A stretch of 30,879 nucleotides of DNA from Scytonema sp. UIC 10036 (GCF_009725235.1 NZ_WJFC01000163.1:1-30879), one strand, 5' to 3'; shown: positions 17,119-25,847, counted from the first letter of the stretch. The notes: a model not told the origin generated them from the sequence alone. Numbers and translations: made by a program.

Positions 17119-18138
17119 CTATTTTGCCGTTCTAGTTTTTTTGCCTTTTAGCAATAAACTGACACTTAAGTAAGCACTAAACCCAAAAATACCCAAAGAA
17201 GAAACAGGTTCTGAGGCTTTTACACTATTGTTTGTAGTAAAGAGCAAGCCGATTGGTTCGTCTAATCCACCACTACTAGCAGGCACAAAGGCATCAATGA
17301 AAGCACCAGTACTACTGTTAAAGCGTAGGACACTGTCGCTGCCAAAGCTAGTGACGTAAAGATTGCTATCCGGTCCATAAGCCAAACGTGATGCCTGACT
17401 CAGTCCACCACTACCAGGAGAAACAAAGACATCAATCAAGGAACCTGTCTGGCTATTATAGCGCCGGATACTACCGACAGGACTAAAATCCCCAATGTAA
17501 AGGTTGTTGTCCGATCCTATGGTCAAACCTCCGGGAATTGCTGGTGCGTTTTCCTGGGGAATGAAGATATTAGTTTCATTTGTTGCCGTATCATAGCGTA
17601 AGACACCATTGGAAGGAAGAACGCTGCTTATGTAAAGGTCGTTATCTTCAGCAAAGGCGAAATCTGGGGAGTTTAACTCATCTCCACCTAAAGGATCGAA
17701 GCCAACGACGGTATCAATGAAAGCACCAGTTTGACCGTTATAGCGTCGAATACCGTTGCCATCAAGGCCACTGATATAGATATTGTTGTCTGGCCCAAAA
17801 GCTATGCTTTCAGGACTGCTTAGACCACCACTACCTGAAGGAATAAAGGTATCAATGAAAGTACCTGTCTGCCCATCATACCGTAAAACGCTACTATTAT
17901 AGTAACTGGTAACATAAAGGTTGCTATCTAGTCCCAAAGCTAAGCTGGTAGGACCATTTAGCCCACCACTACCAGCAGGAATAAAAGCATCAATGAAAGC
18001 ACCTGTTTGTTCATCGTAACGCAGGACGGTGTTACTAGCACGGCTAGCTACAAGCAAAGCTGCTTCGACTTTTAGGGGAGCCAGACTTAATATAGCGGAG
18101 GCGATCGCCAAACAGCTGTTTTTTAAGAAGTTACGCAT
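17119..18138 (-). CDS. Secreted beta-propeller (NHL/Vgb-like) protein with PEP-CTERM-like tail
   Basis: A 339-residue exported protein. An N-terminal signal peptide (NFLKNSCLAIASAILSLAPLKVEA) is followed by about six repeats of roughly 48 residues. Each holds a blade like VLRYDGQTGTFIDTFIPSG and a segment like SPESIAFGPDNNIYISG, typical of NHL/streptogramin-lyase-like propellers. The C-terminus (SEPVSSLGIFGFSAY, a hydrophobic stretch, then LLKGKKTRTAK) has the E-P, membrane helix and basic-tail order of a PEP-CTERM sorting signal, though degenerate. It is likely surface or exopolysaccharide associated; an enzymatic lyase role is not implied. The start is ATG 18138; a TTG two codons earlier also exists. 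DNA repeats of about 147 bases underlie the blades. Confidence 0.88.
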   Translation of the reverse strand: MRNFLKNSCLAIASAILSLAPLKVEAALLVASRASNTVLRYDEQTGAFIDAFIPAGSGGLNGPTSLALGLDSNLYVTSYYNSSVLRYDGQTGTFIDTFIPSGSGGLSSPESIAFGPDNNIYISGLDGNGIRRYNGQTGAFIDTVVGFDPLGGDELNSPDFAFAEDNDLYISSVLPSNGVLRYDTATNETNIFIPQENAPAIPGGLTIGSDNNLYIGDFSPVGSIRRYNSQTGSLIDVFVSPGSGGLSQASRLAYGPDSNLYVTSFGSDSVLRFNSSTGAFIDAFVPASSGGLDEPIGLLFTTNNSVKASEPVSSLGIFGFSAYLSVSLLLKGKKTRTAK

Positions 18139-18785
18139 GACCAAATCTCATATGAAAGTGGAGAGTAGAAAAGTTGTTCTGCTTCACAAGCAAACATTGA
18201 GCGCCCTCTATTACTTATTTAGAGGCTATTTACACTATTTTTCATTTTTCTTAAGAAGCTACAGAAATTTTCCCCTTTCATGCAGCTTTTCATCAACAAA
18301 GATCGATAAATTTAGAAGAAACTTAAGAGAATGTCTCGATTAGTTTGATTATGTTACTATTTTGTATAGTAGGAGACAGCAAACGCGCAAGTTACGGATT
18401 AAAGAATACAAATTTACTATTTCAGGTGAGCATGCACACCAACTGCGACTCAATTAAAAGTACAAGTACTGAATTATTTTAAAGTATTATTTCTAACTGA
18501 TTCTAAAAAATCTTTTAGAAGAGGAAATGCAAAAATAAATACTTCAATTTTCAGTAAAAACTTTTTAGGTGTGACAGCATGAATTGATTTCGGGAAAACA
18601 CAATAGGTAAAAGGGGAGAGGAGAAACAGAAGGTAAAACCCTTGTTCCTTGCTCCTTCCCCTATAATTGGACATTGCTTACTTTTGCAAGAGTTTTATTG
18701 ACCAGCCACAGAAGGTGAGTGTAAGTTGCCTTAAGGGGCTTACCAAAGAACCGCTTTGCTGCACGGGCATTTCATTGCTGTGCTG
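18139..18785. other. Intergenic spacer of 650 bp
   Basis: AT-rich. It contains the promoter side of the propeller gene and the 3' side of the NTF2-like gene. I see a purine/pyrimidine-rich stretch (18610-18664, GGGGAGAGGAG against CTCCTTCCCC) that may form a weak hairpin. A 66-codon reverse frame at 18474-18674 has low-complexity, unconserved-looking composition and is not called. No tRNA or terminator of good quality is seen. Confidence 0.5.
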
Positions 18786-19352
18786 TTAACGCTTAATTAA
18801 CTCTAGCAATTCAATTGGAGCATAAACATCTCGATAAAAGGTCAATTGCTCGCATTTCAAGTAACACGCCCCTCTGTGACCACGACGAATCCAGGTCACA
18901 TTTCCCTTAGCAATTGTTTCATTTGTCTCGTCATCAATACAATTCCATTCAAAATAGACAACTTCACCAGAGAACATCACAATGGGCCAATTCATTGTCA
19001 CATTTGGTTGAGCCAGAAGCGCCCACCAATTTGGCTCTCTTTCAACTCCATTTGTTTTCCCATAAAAAGGACCATCAGCACATAAGTAGACAAGGTTATC
19101 GCTGTATTCTTCTATGAGAATATCTGCCCGCCCTTGTCGCACGGCTTCACAATGGGTTGGCCACCAAATCCTGTTTTCCTGTTCTATTTGTGCTAAAGTG
19201 TATTCGGAATTTATTTCAGGTAATGTTCTTTCACGAAGAGAAATGTATGTTTCAGCATCCTTGAGCATTTTTTCTGCTAGCTCTTTGGAAACTAGTCCTG
19301 GCTTAGAATAATCTGCAGACAATTCTTGATAGTAATTGATTCGCTTACTCAT
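18786..19352 (-). CDS. NTF2/SnoaL-like domain protein, 188 aa
   Basis: A 188-residue protein with the cone-shaped NTF2-like fold. It has an N-terminal helical segment (KMLKDAETYISLRERTLPEI), a helix EQENRIWWPTHCEAVRQG, then strands ILIEEYSDNLVYLCADGPFYGKTNG, TMNWPIVMFSGEVVYFEWNCID and GNVTWIRRGHRGACYLKCEQLTFYRD. Such proteins are small hydrolases, isomerases or cyclases of polar aromatic or polyketide substrates, or ligand-binding subunits. GGAGGT lies 5 bases before ATG 19352, which fixes the start; upstream in-frame codons are ignored. It is the last gene of a - strand run behind an EthD-NTF2 fusion, from which two MITE copies separate it. Confidence 0.85.
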   Translation of the reverse strand: MSKRINYYQELSADYSKPGLVSKELAEKMLKDAETYISLRERTLPEINSEYTLAQIEQENRIWWPTHCEAVRQGRADILIEEYSDNLVYLCADGPFYGKTNGVEREPNWWALLAQPNVTMNWPIVMFSGEVVYFEWNCIDDETNETIAKGNVTWIRRGHRGACYLKCEQLTFYRDVYAPIELLELIKR

Positions 19353-19436
19353 GTGAGACCTCCATGGTAGTAGTAGAAACTGCAAATCCTGCTGTAGTCT
19401 TCACATCTTGTATTTGACCATATTAATATCCACACC

Positions 19437-19497
19437 CAATACTGCTCGATTAAGGAAATTGTAGGTTGGGTAAACCCGTGTGTGAAACCCAACAGGT
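19437..19497. repeat. Truncated MITE copy (left end plus one inner arm)
   Basis: CAATACTGCTCGATTAAG (19437-19454) is a near-identical left terminal repeat of the family. It is followed by GTAGGTTGGGTAAACCC and GTGTGTGAAACCCAACA, the same inner arm as the right arm of the copy at 29819-29956, inverted. The right half and right end are missing. The break point near 19497 is approximate. Confidence 0.7.
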
Positions 19498-19551
19498 TGT
19501 AAGTACGGAAACTAACTCTTAGATTGGGGGTAAGATGGTGGACATAAACTG

Positions 19552-19704
19552 GCAAAGCATTCAATACTGCTCGGTTAAGCATAAAAACACGCAATTACGT
19601 AGGTTGGGTTGAGGAACGAAACCCAACATTTATCGGCATTTGTTGGGTTTCGTTCCTCAACCCAACCTACAATTCTCTTAACCGAGCAGTATTGGCAAAG
19701 CATT
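19552..19704. mobile_element. Complete 133-bp MITE with 10-bp target duplication
   Basis: The element spans 19562-19694. Its terminal inverted repeats are perfect: CAATACTGCTCGGTTAAG at 19562-19579 and CTTAACCGAGCAGTATTG at 19677-19694. Inside is a perfect 30-bp hairpin (19599-19628 with 19641-19670, 12-base loop) built on GTAGGTTGGGTTGAGG. The flanks GCAAAGCATT (19552-19561 and 19695-19704) are an exact 10-bp direct repeat, the hallmark of transposition. It carries no gene, so it needs a transposase in trans. The family is not identified; a 10-bp duplication is compatible with IS4-type enzymes. Confidence 0.88.
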
Positions 19705-19799
19705 AGCTTTTCTTTGATGCAAGATGTTAGTTCATTGTCATCAATTAACGGAACTCTTATCGTTTTTATACAAGTACACTTGGTCAAGTTTGGGCAAGG

Positions 19800-21371
19800 T
19801 TAAACCTCGACTAGCGACCATTTAGATTCAACTAGCGACCACTTAGGTGCAAATCCTGTTGCTACCCTTTGTTTTCCATCAGGATGTTCAGCATAAAATT
19901 TCTTCATTATACCCTGTGGAGAAACCCTCTTTCCTTCACTGATAGTCATTACCGATGATGTATTTGGAACAGGAATTTTTGGATCGAATACGGGATTAAC
20001 GTCCATAAAAATTCGTAATTCTGAGAACTTATCTCCTTCTACCCTGAAGATGTCGCAACAAGGAAGTGCAACTATAGAGCCGTCCTTGCGCCAATAATAG
20101 ACATCCATTTCAACGAACACGACATCTCCGACTTCCCACATCGTCTTAATTTCGTGGTAAACTGCCAAGACCTGACTATGGAAATTATCTGAAGATCTTT
20201 TAATAGCAGCTTTATCAAAACAAATTTCAAAGTTGCCGAATTGATACACAGGTGTATCGGTGAAGAATTCACAAAATCCTTCTGAATCAGCGGACTCACC
20301 TCTGGCAAATAAACGCAGGACTAGATCTGACGCTGTTCCGGGAAATTTATCCAACATAGTTCTTTCCTTTTTTGTAGTTATGTCGAAAACTTTGGCCTTT
20401 GAAAACGAGGAATTAGGCTTGCCGTTGTTCTGTTTACCGTTACCGTTTAAGAGAGAAACCTGACCATTCATGAGAGAAACTATATCCTCTTGAAGTTGAT
20501 TAGTTGCTCCTACTTCCGTGATTAGCTCTGCCACCTTGGAACTCCGTTGCCCTGCTAAGGTCATCTTGCCATCGTAGACAAAAGTGTTAGCAGTTCTTTC
20601 GGGAAATGAACTGATTTGCTTGACATACTTTGCCTGATCCTTCACCGCCATTACGTACTCTTCTGAGTCAAAGAACTTTTCCATTTCTAGATAATTCTGG
20701 AAAGCAATTTCAAAAGCAGCTTGATATTGCTTCTCTGGAGGTTCAAAATGTACTACTCCTGCGGCATCCGGACGTGAATTGTCTACTTCTTCAAACAGAT
20801 GCAGTCGAAATTTTAGAACTAAATCACTCTGAACTACAGCAGCAGCAAAGCTGTCGGTCATATATTGACGAAAGGCTTCTACACTACAGGTATCAGCTTT
20901 TTTGACCATAACGTGAAATTTCAGAATTCCGAGATTCCCGTTTGGGTCTTCAGTTGCAATGCGATCGATATAAGTTTTGGAATTATCAGGGCTCGTGTTG
21001 TAACCAATTGCCTTGCTAAATATGTTGTGTTCGTCATTCATGAGAATGGCAGACGCTTTAAACCAGGTCTGACGGTCTGCTTCGGACATAAAGGTTAATT
21101 CGGCAATACCATCAAACTGGTCTTCTGGAAACGAGTCGTACTCTATGCCCTCAATAGTTGGCCACAGACTGCTATCATTATGATTCAAGTGAAACTGCCA
21201 GTACTGGTGCAATCCTGGTAGTCGAGCACAGACTGGACCGTGAACATTTCTCCAATACTCGTCAAAAACTTCTAACGTAATTCTTTTTCGTTTCCATAGG
21301 AGAACGTAGAATACTACTTTTCCCTTTTGATCGCGGATTGCATAATCAAACTTTGTTGTTGTTAATATCAT
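19800..21371 (-). CDS. EthD-EthD-NTF2 (SnoaL-like) three-domain fusion
   Basis: A 523-residue protein. The first EthD-like ferredoxin-fold domain spans about 18-125 (FYVLLWKRKRITLEVFDEYW, NVHGPVCARLPGLHQYWQFH). A second, more divergent one spans about 147-255 (LGILKFHVMVKKADTCSVEAF, AAFEIAFQNYLEMEKFFDSEEY). A low-complexity linker (about 300-325, Asn/Gly/Lys-rich) leads to an NTF2-like domain (about 345-475, LRLFARGESADSEGFCEFFTD, FVEMDVYYWRKDGSIVALPCCDIFRVEGDKFSELRIFMD). EthD proteins accompany oxidation or dehydration of ethers and polyketides. The C-terminus ends in a tandem KWSLVE duplication. The start lacks a strong ribosome site. It lies 76 bases after the SDR gene in the same operon. 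Substrate unknown. Confidence 0.85.
   Translation of the reverse strand: MILTTTKFDYAIRDQKGKVVFYVLLWKRKRITLEVFDEYWRNVHGPVCARLPGLHQYWQFHLNHNDSSLWPTIEGIEYDSFPEDQFDGIAELTFMSEADRQTWFKASAILMNDEHNIFSKAIGYNTSPDNSKTYIDRIATEDPNGNLGILKFHVMVKKADTCSVEAFRQYMTDSFAAAVVQSDLVLKFRLHLFEEVDNSRPDAAGVVHFEPPEKQYQAAFEIAFQNYLEMEKFFDSEEYVMAVKDQAKYVKQISSFPERTANTFVYDGKMTLAGQRSSKVAELITEVGATNQLQEDIVSLMNGQVSLLNGNGKQNNGKPNSSFSKAKVFDITTKKERTMLDKFPGTASDLVLRLFARGESADSEGFCEFFTDTPVYQFGNFEICFDKAAIKRSSDNFHSQVLAVYHEIKTMWEVGDVVFVEMDVYYWRKDGSIVALPCCDIFRVEGDKFSELRIFMDVNPVFDPKIPVPNTSSVMTISEGKRVSPQGIMKKFYAEHPDGKQRVATGFAPKWSLVESKWSLVEV
19803..19844 (-). repeat. 21-bp tandem duplication at the 3' end of the EthD fusion gene
   Basis: CTAGCGACCATTTAGA and CTAGCGACCACTTAGG repeat with a 21-base period. 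They encode K-W-S-L-V-E-S followed by K-W-S-L-V-E-V at the extreme C-terminus. The frame is preserved, so the protein was lengthened by seven residues by slippage. Confidence 0.8.
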
Positions 21372-21447
21372 TTGTCTAACACCATTTGGTTTGCCTTAAG
21401 ATAAAGGAGCTAAACATCTATTTATCGTTTTGTAACCCCTTCTCCAC

Positions 21448-22218
21448 TTACCAAGTTTCAAGTTGAGCTGTCAGACCACCATCTACAAAGAGTTCGGTAC
21501 CAGTAATGAATGAAGCCTCGTCACTGGCAAGGAAAGTAGCTGCATAGCCAATATCCTCAGGGGTACCAATGCGCTTCATCACCTGCCTTTGCTCGACCGC
21601 ATGCTGTTGCTCAATTGGGTTATCGTAACTACTAAAGAGTTGTTTAATCAGAGGCGTCATTACCCACCCTGGAGAAATGGCATTGACCCGAATACTCGGA
21701 CCGTAATCAATAGCCATGTTGCGAGTCAAAGCGGTCATTCCACCCTTGGAGGCTGCATATGGTGCAGCTCCGTTAACTGTAGCACGAGAATGCACTGACG
21801 ACATATTGATAATCACTCCTTTGCCTATAGTCTGCATCTGAGGAATGACATACTTAGAGCAGAGAAATGCTCCTTTGAGGTCGATAGCTAAACAGCGATC
21901 CCATTCCTCGTTAGTTGTATCCAGTACCGACTTGTAGATGCCAACACCAGCATTATTGACAAGAATATCAATCTGACCATAAGCGTCGAGACTTGTTCGC
22001 ACCATTTTTTTGACGTCTTCTTCGTTTGAGACATCGCACTGGACAAAAGTAGCTTTACCGCCCTTTTGGCGAATTTCCTCAGCAGTCTGCTCGCCATCTT
22101 GAACATTCCGAGCAACAATAACGACTTTTGCTCCTTCTTGAGAGAAGACTGTAGAAACTCCCCAACCAATGCCTTTAGACCCACCAGTAACAATTGCAAC
22201 TTTATCTTTGAGCTTCAT
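21448..22218 (-). CDS. Short-chain dehydrogenase/reductase (classical SDR, glucose-1-dehydrogenase-like)
   Basis: A 256-residue classical SDR. It has the cofactor loop TGGSKGIGWG (11-20), acidic CDVS (61-64), NNAG (88-91), catalytic Ser140/Ser141 in NMSSVHS, Tyr154 and Lys158 in PYAASKGG, and PGWVMTPL. The loop residue after the second strand is Arg37 (VARN), which suggests NADP use. The tetrad Asn position reads AIDLKGAF with Asp113, a common variant. A perfect ribosome site (AAGGAGG, 7 bases before ATG 22218) sets the start. It lies between the mutarotase-like gene and the EthD fusion, consistent with oxidation of a sugar or polyol in a shared pathway. Confidence 0.94.
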   Translation of the reverse strand: MKLKDKVAIVTGGSKGIGWGVSTVFSQEGAKVVIVARNVQDGEQTAEEIRQKGGKATFVQCDVSNEEDVKKMVRTSLDAYGQIDILVNNAGVGIYKSVLDTTNEEWDRCLAIDLKGAFLCSKYVIPQMQTIGKGVIINMSSVHSRATVNGAAPYAASKGGMTALTRNMAIDYGPSIRVNAISPGWVMTPLIKQLFSSYDNPIEQQHAVEQRQVMKRIGTPEDIGYAATFLASDEASFITGTELFVDGGLTAQLETW

Positions 22219-22311
22219 GATTTAACCTCCTTAAATCAATAAAATTGTTCTCAACTAGATTTGTTTAACTAAATATTTATTTGATATTCAAATTGCAGTT
22301 GAAATTGAACA

Positions 22312-23376
22312 TTACTCTACAATGCCATTAAGTTGAATACGGTTGATACCTTCTCCCTGATAAGCAACAGCAACCAATTCTGTTTCAATAACTTCATTAG
22401 GCTTCATAATAAGTGCGGTGCCATTTTTGATAGCATTACCCACGCCACAAGGTGGATAACTAGTGAATGGTTCAAGAGCACAATTGTATGTACGTCCATA
22501 CCACGGATAATTTGTGTGACCACCATAGACTTGCCACATCCAGAGACACTTGAACAGCTCTTTGTCCCAAGCCATCCCGAAGCCTACACCCAGCCTTTGA
22601 TTAGTTAGACCATACCAACCCTCGGTCAATTCTTTGAAAAACACTATATCTACCGACTGAGTTTCTTTGGAGAGTACACAAGTAACATCTTGCAATGTAG
22701 CTGTACGTTTATTTCTGACCTTTGGAAAATCATAATCCTCTCCAGGTTCCCACAAACCATTTGGATGGTAAGCCATAACTTCAACTTTGGCAGCTGGCGT
22801 CATTACCACACAACTGTCATCCAAGAAAGGTTCTCCAATGGCGGGGTGATGACCCCACATTATGGCGAATTCACCAACTGACTCGTTGAGAAGGCGTTCG
22901 TGAATAAATAATGCAGCAATACCACGTTTTAGTGACATTGTGCGCTCAAGCACCAGTGGTGAACGGTAAAGACGTACATACGTGTGTAAAGTAACTTTCT
23001 CTTGAGTGTCTTCAATAATAGTGGATTTAAAGGGCAGAAGCGAGACTTCTCCATGTAAACCTTGATAAGTCCCCATATAAGGTTCATTAGCCCACCCGGC
23101 TGATGGTAGTATCTCTTGCCAACCTCCATAATAGTAATCGTGAAAGGCTCCCTCAGGCAATGCACTAGTAGCCACAAAAGGCCGTCGCATAGGAATGGGC
23201 GATTGCCACATAAAGTCTAGATCGCAGGGCTTGTAAGTAAACTCAAAGATATCCGCACCTTTTTCTAGTAGCAAACCTACTCTAAGTACATCATTCTCAA
23301 GGTAAGCAACTTGCATCCCTTTATAGGTATAATCTAAACTAATGCGGCAACCTTGTTTTCTGCCATGAGTATACAT
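22312..23376 (-). CDS. DUF4432/aldose-1-epimerase-like (mutarotase fold) protein
   Basis: A 354-residue beta-supersandwich protein resembling DUF4432 and galactose-mutarotase-like enzymes. Landmarks: VLRVGLLLEKGADIFEFTYKP, a YYGGWQEILPSAG motif, the GLHGEVSLLPF strand, and a late ALEPFTSYP segment that matches the family's C-terminal acidic site. Other conserved-looking residues are the histidines in MWGHHPAIG. It probably binds a sugar or sugar acid. ATG 23376 is chosen because GGAA lies just upstream and the protein then starts at the domain; 38 further in-frame codons upstream look non-coding. It heads the four-gene - strand run (mutarotase-like, SDR, EthD fusion, NTF2-like). Confidence 0.85.
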   Translation of the reverse strand: MYTHGRKQGCRISLDYTYKGMQVAYLENDVLRVGLLLEKGADIFEFTYKPCDLDFMWQSPIPMRRPFVATSALPEGAFHDYYYGGWQEILPSAGWANEPYMGTYQGLHGEVSLLPFKSTIIEDTQEKVTLHTYVRLYRSPLVLERTMSLKRGIAALFIHERLLNESVGEFAIMWGHHPAIGEPFLDDSCVVMTPAAKVEVMAYHPNGLWEPGEDYDFPKVRNKRTATLQDVTCVLSKETQSVDIVFFKELTEGWYGLTNQRLGVGFGMAWDKELFKCLWMWQVYGGHTNYPWYGRTYNCALEPFTSYPPCGVGNAIKNGTALIMKPNEVIETELVAVAYQGEGINRIQLNGIVE

Positions 23377-24077
23377 GATTATATTCCGCAGTATTATGAA
23401 AGTAAAACCTTTGCAAAAGTAAGAAGACCCAAGTATTGGGGAAGAGACTGGGAGCAAGGGTTTGATTTTCCCTTTCACCCACTTCTGCAACAGGTGTACT
23501 GAATCTAGTTTGCCTACTTAAAAAAGTCTTAACCAGCGAAGATCTAGATGTTAATAACAAATTTAAGTTGTGATATGCTCCGCTTAAAAAAACTACTTCC
23601 GTTCGCCCATTTTTTTTTGGGAGTTATGAAAAATAAGGATAAATAACTATATCCAAGGACATATTCTCAAAAATCTCGAGTGAGGATAAATTTTGTATTA
23701 TATGGAACACTGATATATATTTATCTCAGTGTATTATGTTTTATATAGAAGTTAGGTTTGATTTATGAACTCACTAATGAGTCCTATGGTAATTGATATG
23801 TCTATTTGTACTAGGATTTATATTTATTGTTTCCCCATTCTTAAGTTTGATTTGGTAATGTATTAATTAAATTATCCTAGATGTCTGTTACATGGATAAT
23901 TTTTTCCTCACAATTGAGAAATCTGGGAGTTTACCAACTTGACAAAAGTGCAGTTTTCTAAATTTCTCACAAATTAATAGGACTGGGATTCTGAGCCACT
24001 TATCTGAGCAACAAGTATATCTATACTACTTAAAAAGTATGGATATGCCAACAACTACAACCCATTGGAGAACCTAA
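23377..24077. promoter_or_regulatory. Divergent promoter region of 0.7 kb
   Basis: AT-rich spacer between the - strand mutarotase operon and the + strand WrbA-like gene, so it should hold at least two promoters. A TTGACA hexamer occurs at 23939-23944 and a TATACT at 24022-24027, both + strand, but they are not properly spaced with each other. GGAGAACC just before 24078 is the ribosome site. A GGGAGCAAGGGTTT block (23449-23463) resembles, inverted, AAACCCTTGTTCC at 18636-18648. No hidden gene is seen. Confidence 0.4.
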
Positions 24078-24704
24078 ATGACGAAAGTACTAATCGTGTA
24101 CACAACAAGCAACGGTAACACCCGGCGAATGGCTGAAGCAGTGGCAAATGGCGCTAAGTCGGTAGAGGGTAGTGAAGTTACTCTCAAAGAAGCCCATGAA
24201 GCTACGCTGGATGATGTACGTACTTGCAATGCGCTCATCATCGGTTCGCCAGTACGTCACCGGAGTGCCGACTCTCGTATCAAGAAGTTCATTGAAGATG
24301 TTTGTGAGATTCTCTGGCTCAGCGACGAGATGGTTGGCAAAGTGGGTGGTGTTTTCACTGTGGGTGGTGGCTACGGCGACTGCGGCGCAGGTTGTGAACT
24401 GGCACAACTTGGATTGCTTGGAGCCTTAGCAGCAAGTGGTATGATCTTGGTGACTCTACCGAAAACAACACCGGGCTTTCAAGTCGCTGGAATGCACTGG
24501 GGACCGCATGGGCGATCGGGAGGATCGAGTATGGAACCAGTAGGTATCAACTCTGAGATAATGCAGGCTGGATGGCACCACGGCGCAAACGTATGCAGGA
24601 TTGCGGCAATGCTTAAAGGGCATGACCTACTAGCGCGGGGAAATATTGCACCATCAGCAGACCTCATTGCTATGTTTGCAGGAATGAGCAGCACTGAAAA
24701 ATAG
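24078..24704 (+). CDS. WrbA-like flavodoxin-fold NAD(P)H:quinone oxidoreductase
   Basis: A 208-residue flavoprotein of the flavodoxin/WrbA group that would reduce quinones by two electrons in the cytoplasm. The FMN-phosphate loop is TTSNGNTRRMAE (9-20). GSPVRHRSADSRIKKFI and a Gly-rich VFTVGGGYGDCGAGCELA (isoalloxazine loop) follow, and then KTTPGFQVAGMHWGPHGRSG. The GSPVRHR segment replaces the GTPTRFG/GxP-Y-type loop of typical WrbA, so it is a divergent member. The ribosome site is GGAGA. It is followed 289 bases later by a second FMN reductase gene. Confidence 0.88.
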   Translation: MTKVLIVYTTSNGNTRRMAEAVANGAKSVEGSEVTLKEAHEATLDDVRTCNALIIGSPVRHRSADSRIKKFIEDVCEILWLSDEMVGKVGGVFTVGGGYGDCGAGCELAQLGLLGALAASGMILVTLPKTTPGFQVAGMHWGPHGRSGGSSMEPVGINSEIMQAGWHHGANVCRIAAMLKGHDLLARGNIAPSADLIAMFAGMSSTEK

Positions 24705-24993
24705 TAGAAAGTGACAACGGTTGGCATAAGTTTGTTCTTAACTATCCGATCTTCGCTAGCTAAAACCTGCCTGAATTGCAAAGATAGATGACGAAAAGAC
24801 GATTGTTCATCGATTGGCTGTTTGCCACAACCATCGAACAGTAAGGTCACCTCATCATTCTGGTCAACAACACGGGTACTACCGGGTATCTACTTCTAAC
24901 TGTTGTGGTAAGCGACCAATGTGCAGAGCGTAAGCTTCACAAACGCCACCACTCCAATACTTGCGTCTTTAGATTTTTTCAGGAGAATTAGCA

Positions 24994-25644
24994 ATGGCAC
25001 ATATTCTGCATATTGACGTTAGCCCCCGTGCTGAACGCTCCCATTCACGGTCATTGACAAAACACTTTATCTCAGCTTGGAAAGAAGCTCATCCTGACGA
25101 CACCATTACCTACCGAGATTTAGGTCACTACCCGGTTCCTACCTTAGATGAATCCTGGATTGCTGCTTCATTTACACCATCGGACAAGATTACTCCGGAG
25201 TTGGCAGAGGCGATTAAAACCTCTGATGAGTTGATTGATGAGTTACTTGCCGCAGACTACTATGTTTTTGGCGTACCTATGTACAACTTTAGCATTCCAT
25301 CTATCTTCAAGGCATATATTGACCAAATTGTTCGAGTTAGACACACCTTCATAATTAGTGACAAGGGCTATGAAGGCTTGGTAAAAAATAGAAAAATGCT
25401 AATTGTCACTGCCCGTGGTGGTAGCTATGAACCAGGTACTCCTACTGCTCAGTATGACTTTCAAGAACCGTTTCTACGGACAATTTTTGGCTTTATCGGC
25501 ATTACAGATATCACATTTGTTAACGCTGAAAATCTTGCTATGCATGGCGAAATTCGTACCCAGTCTCTAGCTAATGCTCGTGCTGCACTTGACAAAATAG
25601 TGGTTAATTGGTCCGAGGCTAATATTTCCTTGCTGCACGCATAA
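24994..25644 (+). CDS. azoR: FMN-dependent NADH-azoreductase (AzoR-like, flavodoxin fold)
   Basis: A 216-residue FMN:NADH oxidoreductase of the AzoR/NQO family, acting on azo compounds and, physiologically, on quinones. It shows the N-terminal HIDVSPRAERSHSRSLTKHF phosphate-binding segment, the MYNFSIPSIFKAYIDQI isoalloxazine motif (about 98-114) and TARGGSYEPG (about 140-149). The C-terminal FIGITDITFVNAENLAM segment also fits. Length and motifs are standard and nothing is missing. AGGAGA lies 6 bases before ATG 24994. It is probably co-regulated with the WrbA-like gene, both serving electrophile or quinone stress. The specific azo substrate is not implied. Confidence 0.93.
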   Translation: MAHILHIDVSPRAERSHSRSLTKHFISAWKEAHPDDTITYRDLGHYPVPTLDESWIAASFTPSDKITPELAEAIKTSDELIDELLAADYYVFGVPMYNFSIPSIFKAYIDQIVRVRHTFIISDKGYEGLVKNRKMLIVTARGGSYEPGTPTAQYDFQEPFLRTIFGFIGITDITFVNAENLAMHGEIRTQSLANARAALDKIVVNWSEANISLLHA

Positions 25645-25669
25645 GTAACTTCTGTTTAATTACCTAGAT

Positions 25670-25847
25670 AGGACTTATGCATTGACAAAAATCATCAGGT
25701 ATGAAATAGGGATTTTCAAGCATTAATCTTTGATTTTTCCAATATTTAGTGAGCGATCGCTGTCCATCTGAGGGTGTCGTCAAAAGCTTGAAACGACTGA
25801 ATTCTTTTAACACATATGATGTCCTATTTGTACAGTGCATAAGTCTT
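25670..25847. repeat. MITE-like element with ACTTATGCA terminal repeats
   Basis: The left end GGACTTATGCATTGACAAA (25671-25689) is inverted at the right end as TTTGTACAGTGCATAAGTC (25827-25845), with a two-base slip. The roughly 178-bp unit carries a GCGATCGC and no gene. No exact target duplication is visible. It occupies most of the spacer between azoR and the UBP-finger gene, and its right end lies 63 bases before that gene's ATG, so it may supply or disrupt regulatory sequence. Confidence 0.6.

Noticed and set aside
18474..18674. 66-codon reverse frame downstream of the propeller gene region
   Set aside because: Low-complexity Phe/Leu/Lys-rich translation, no ribosome site, AT-rich background.
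19599..19670. Palindrome taken first for a CRISPR repeat or an intrinsic terminator
   Set aside because: No spacer periodicity; terminal repeats and a 10-bp target duplication show it is the core of a MITE.
24479..24850. 123-codon reverse frame over the end of the WrbA-like gene
   Set aside because: Antisense to a well supported gene; no domain seen.
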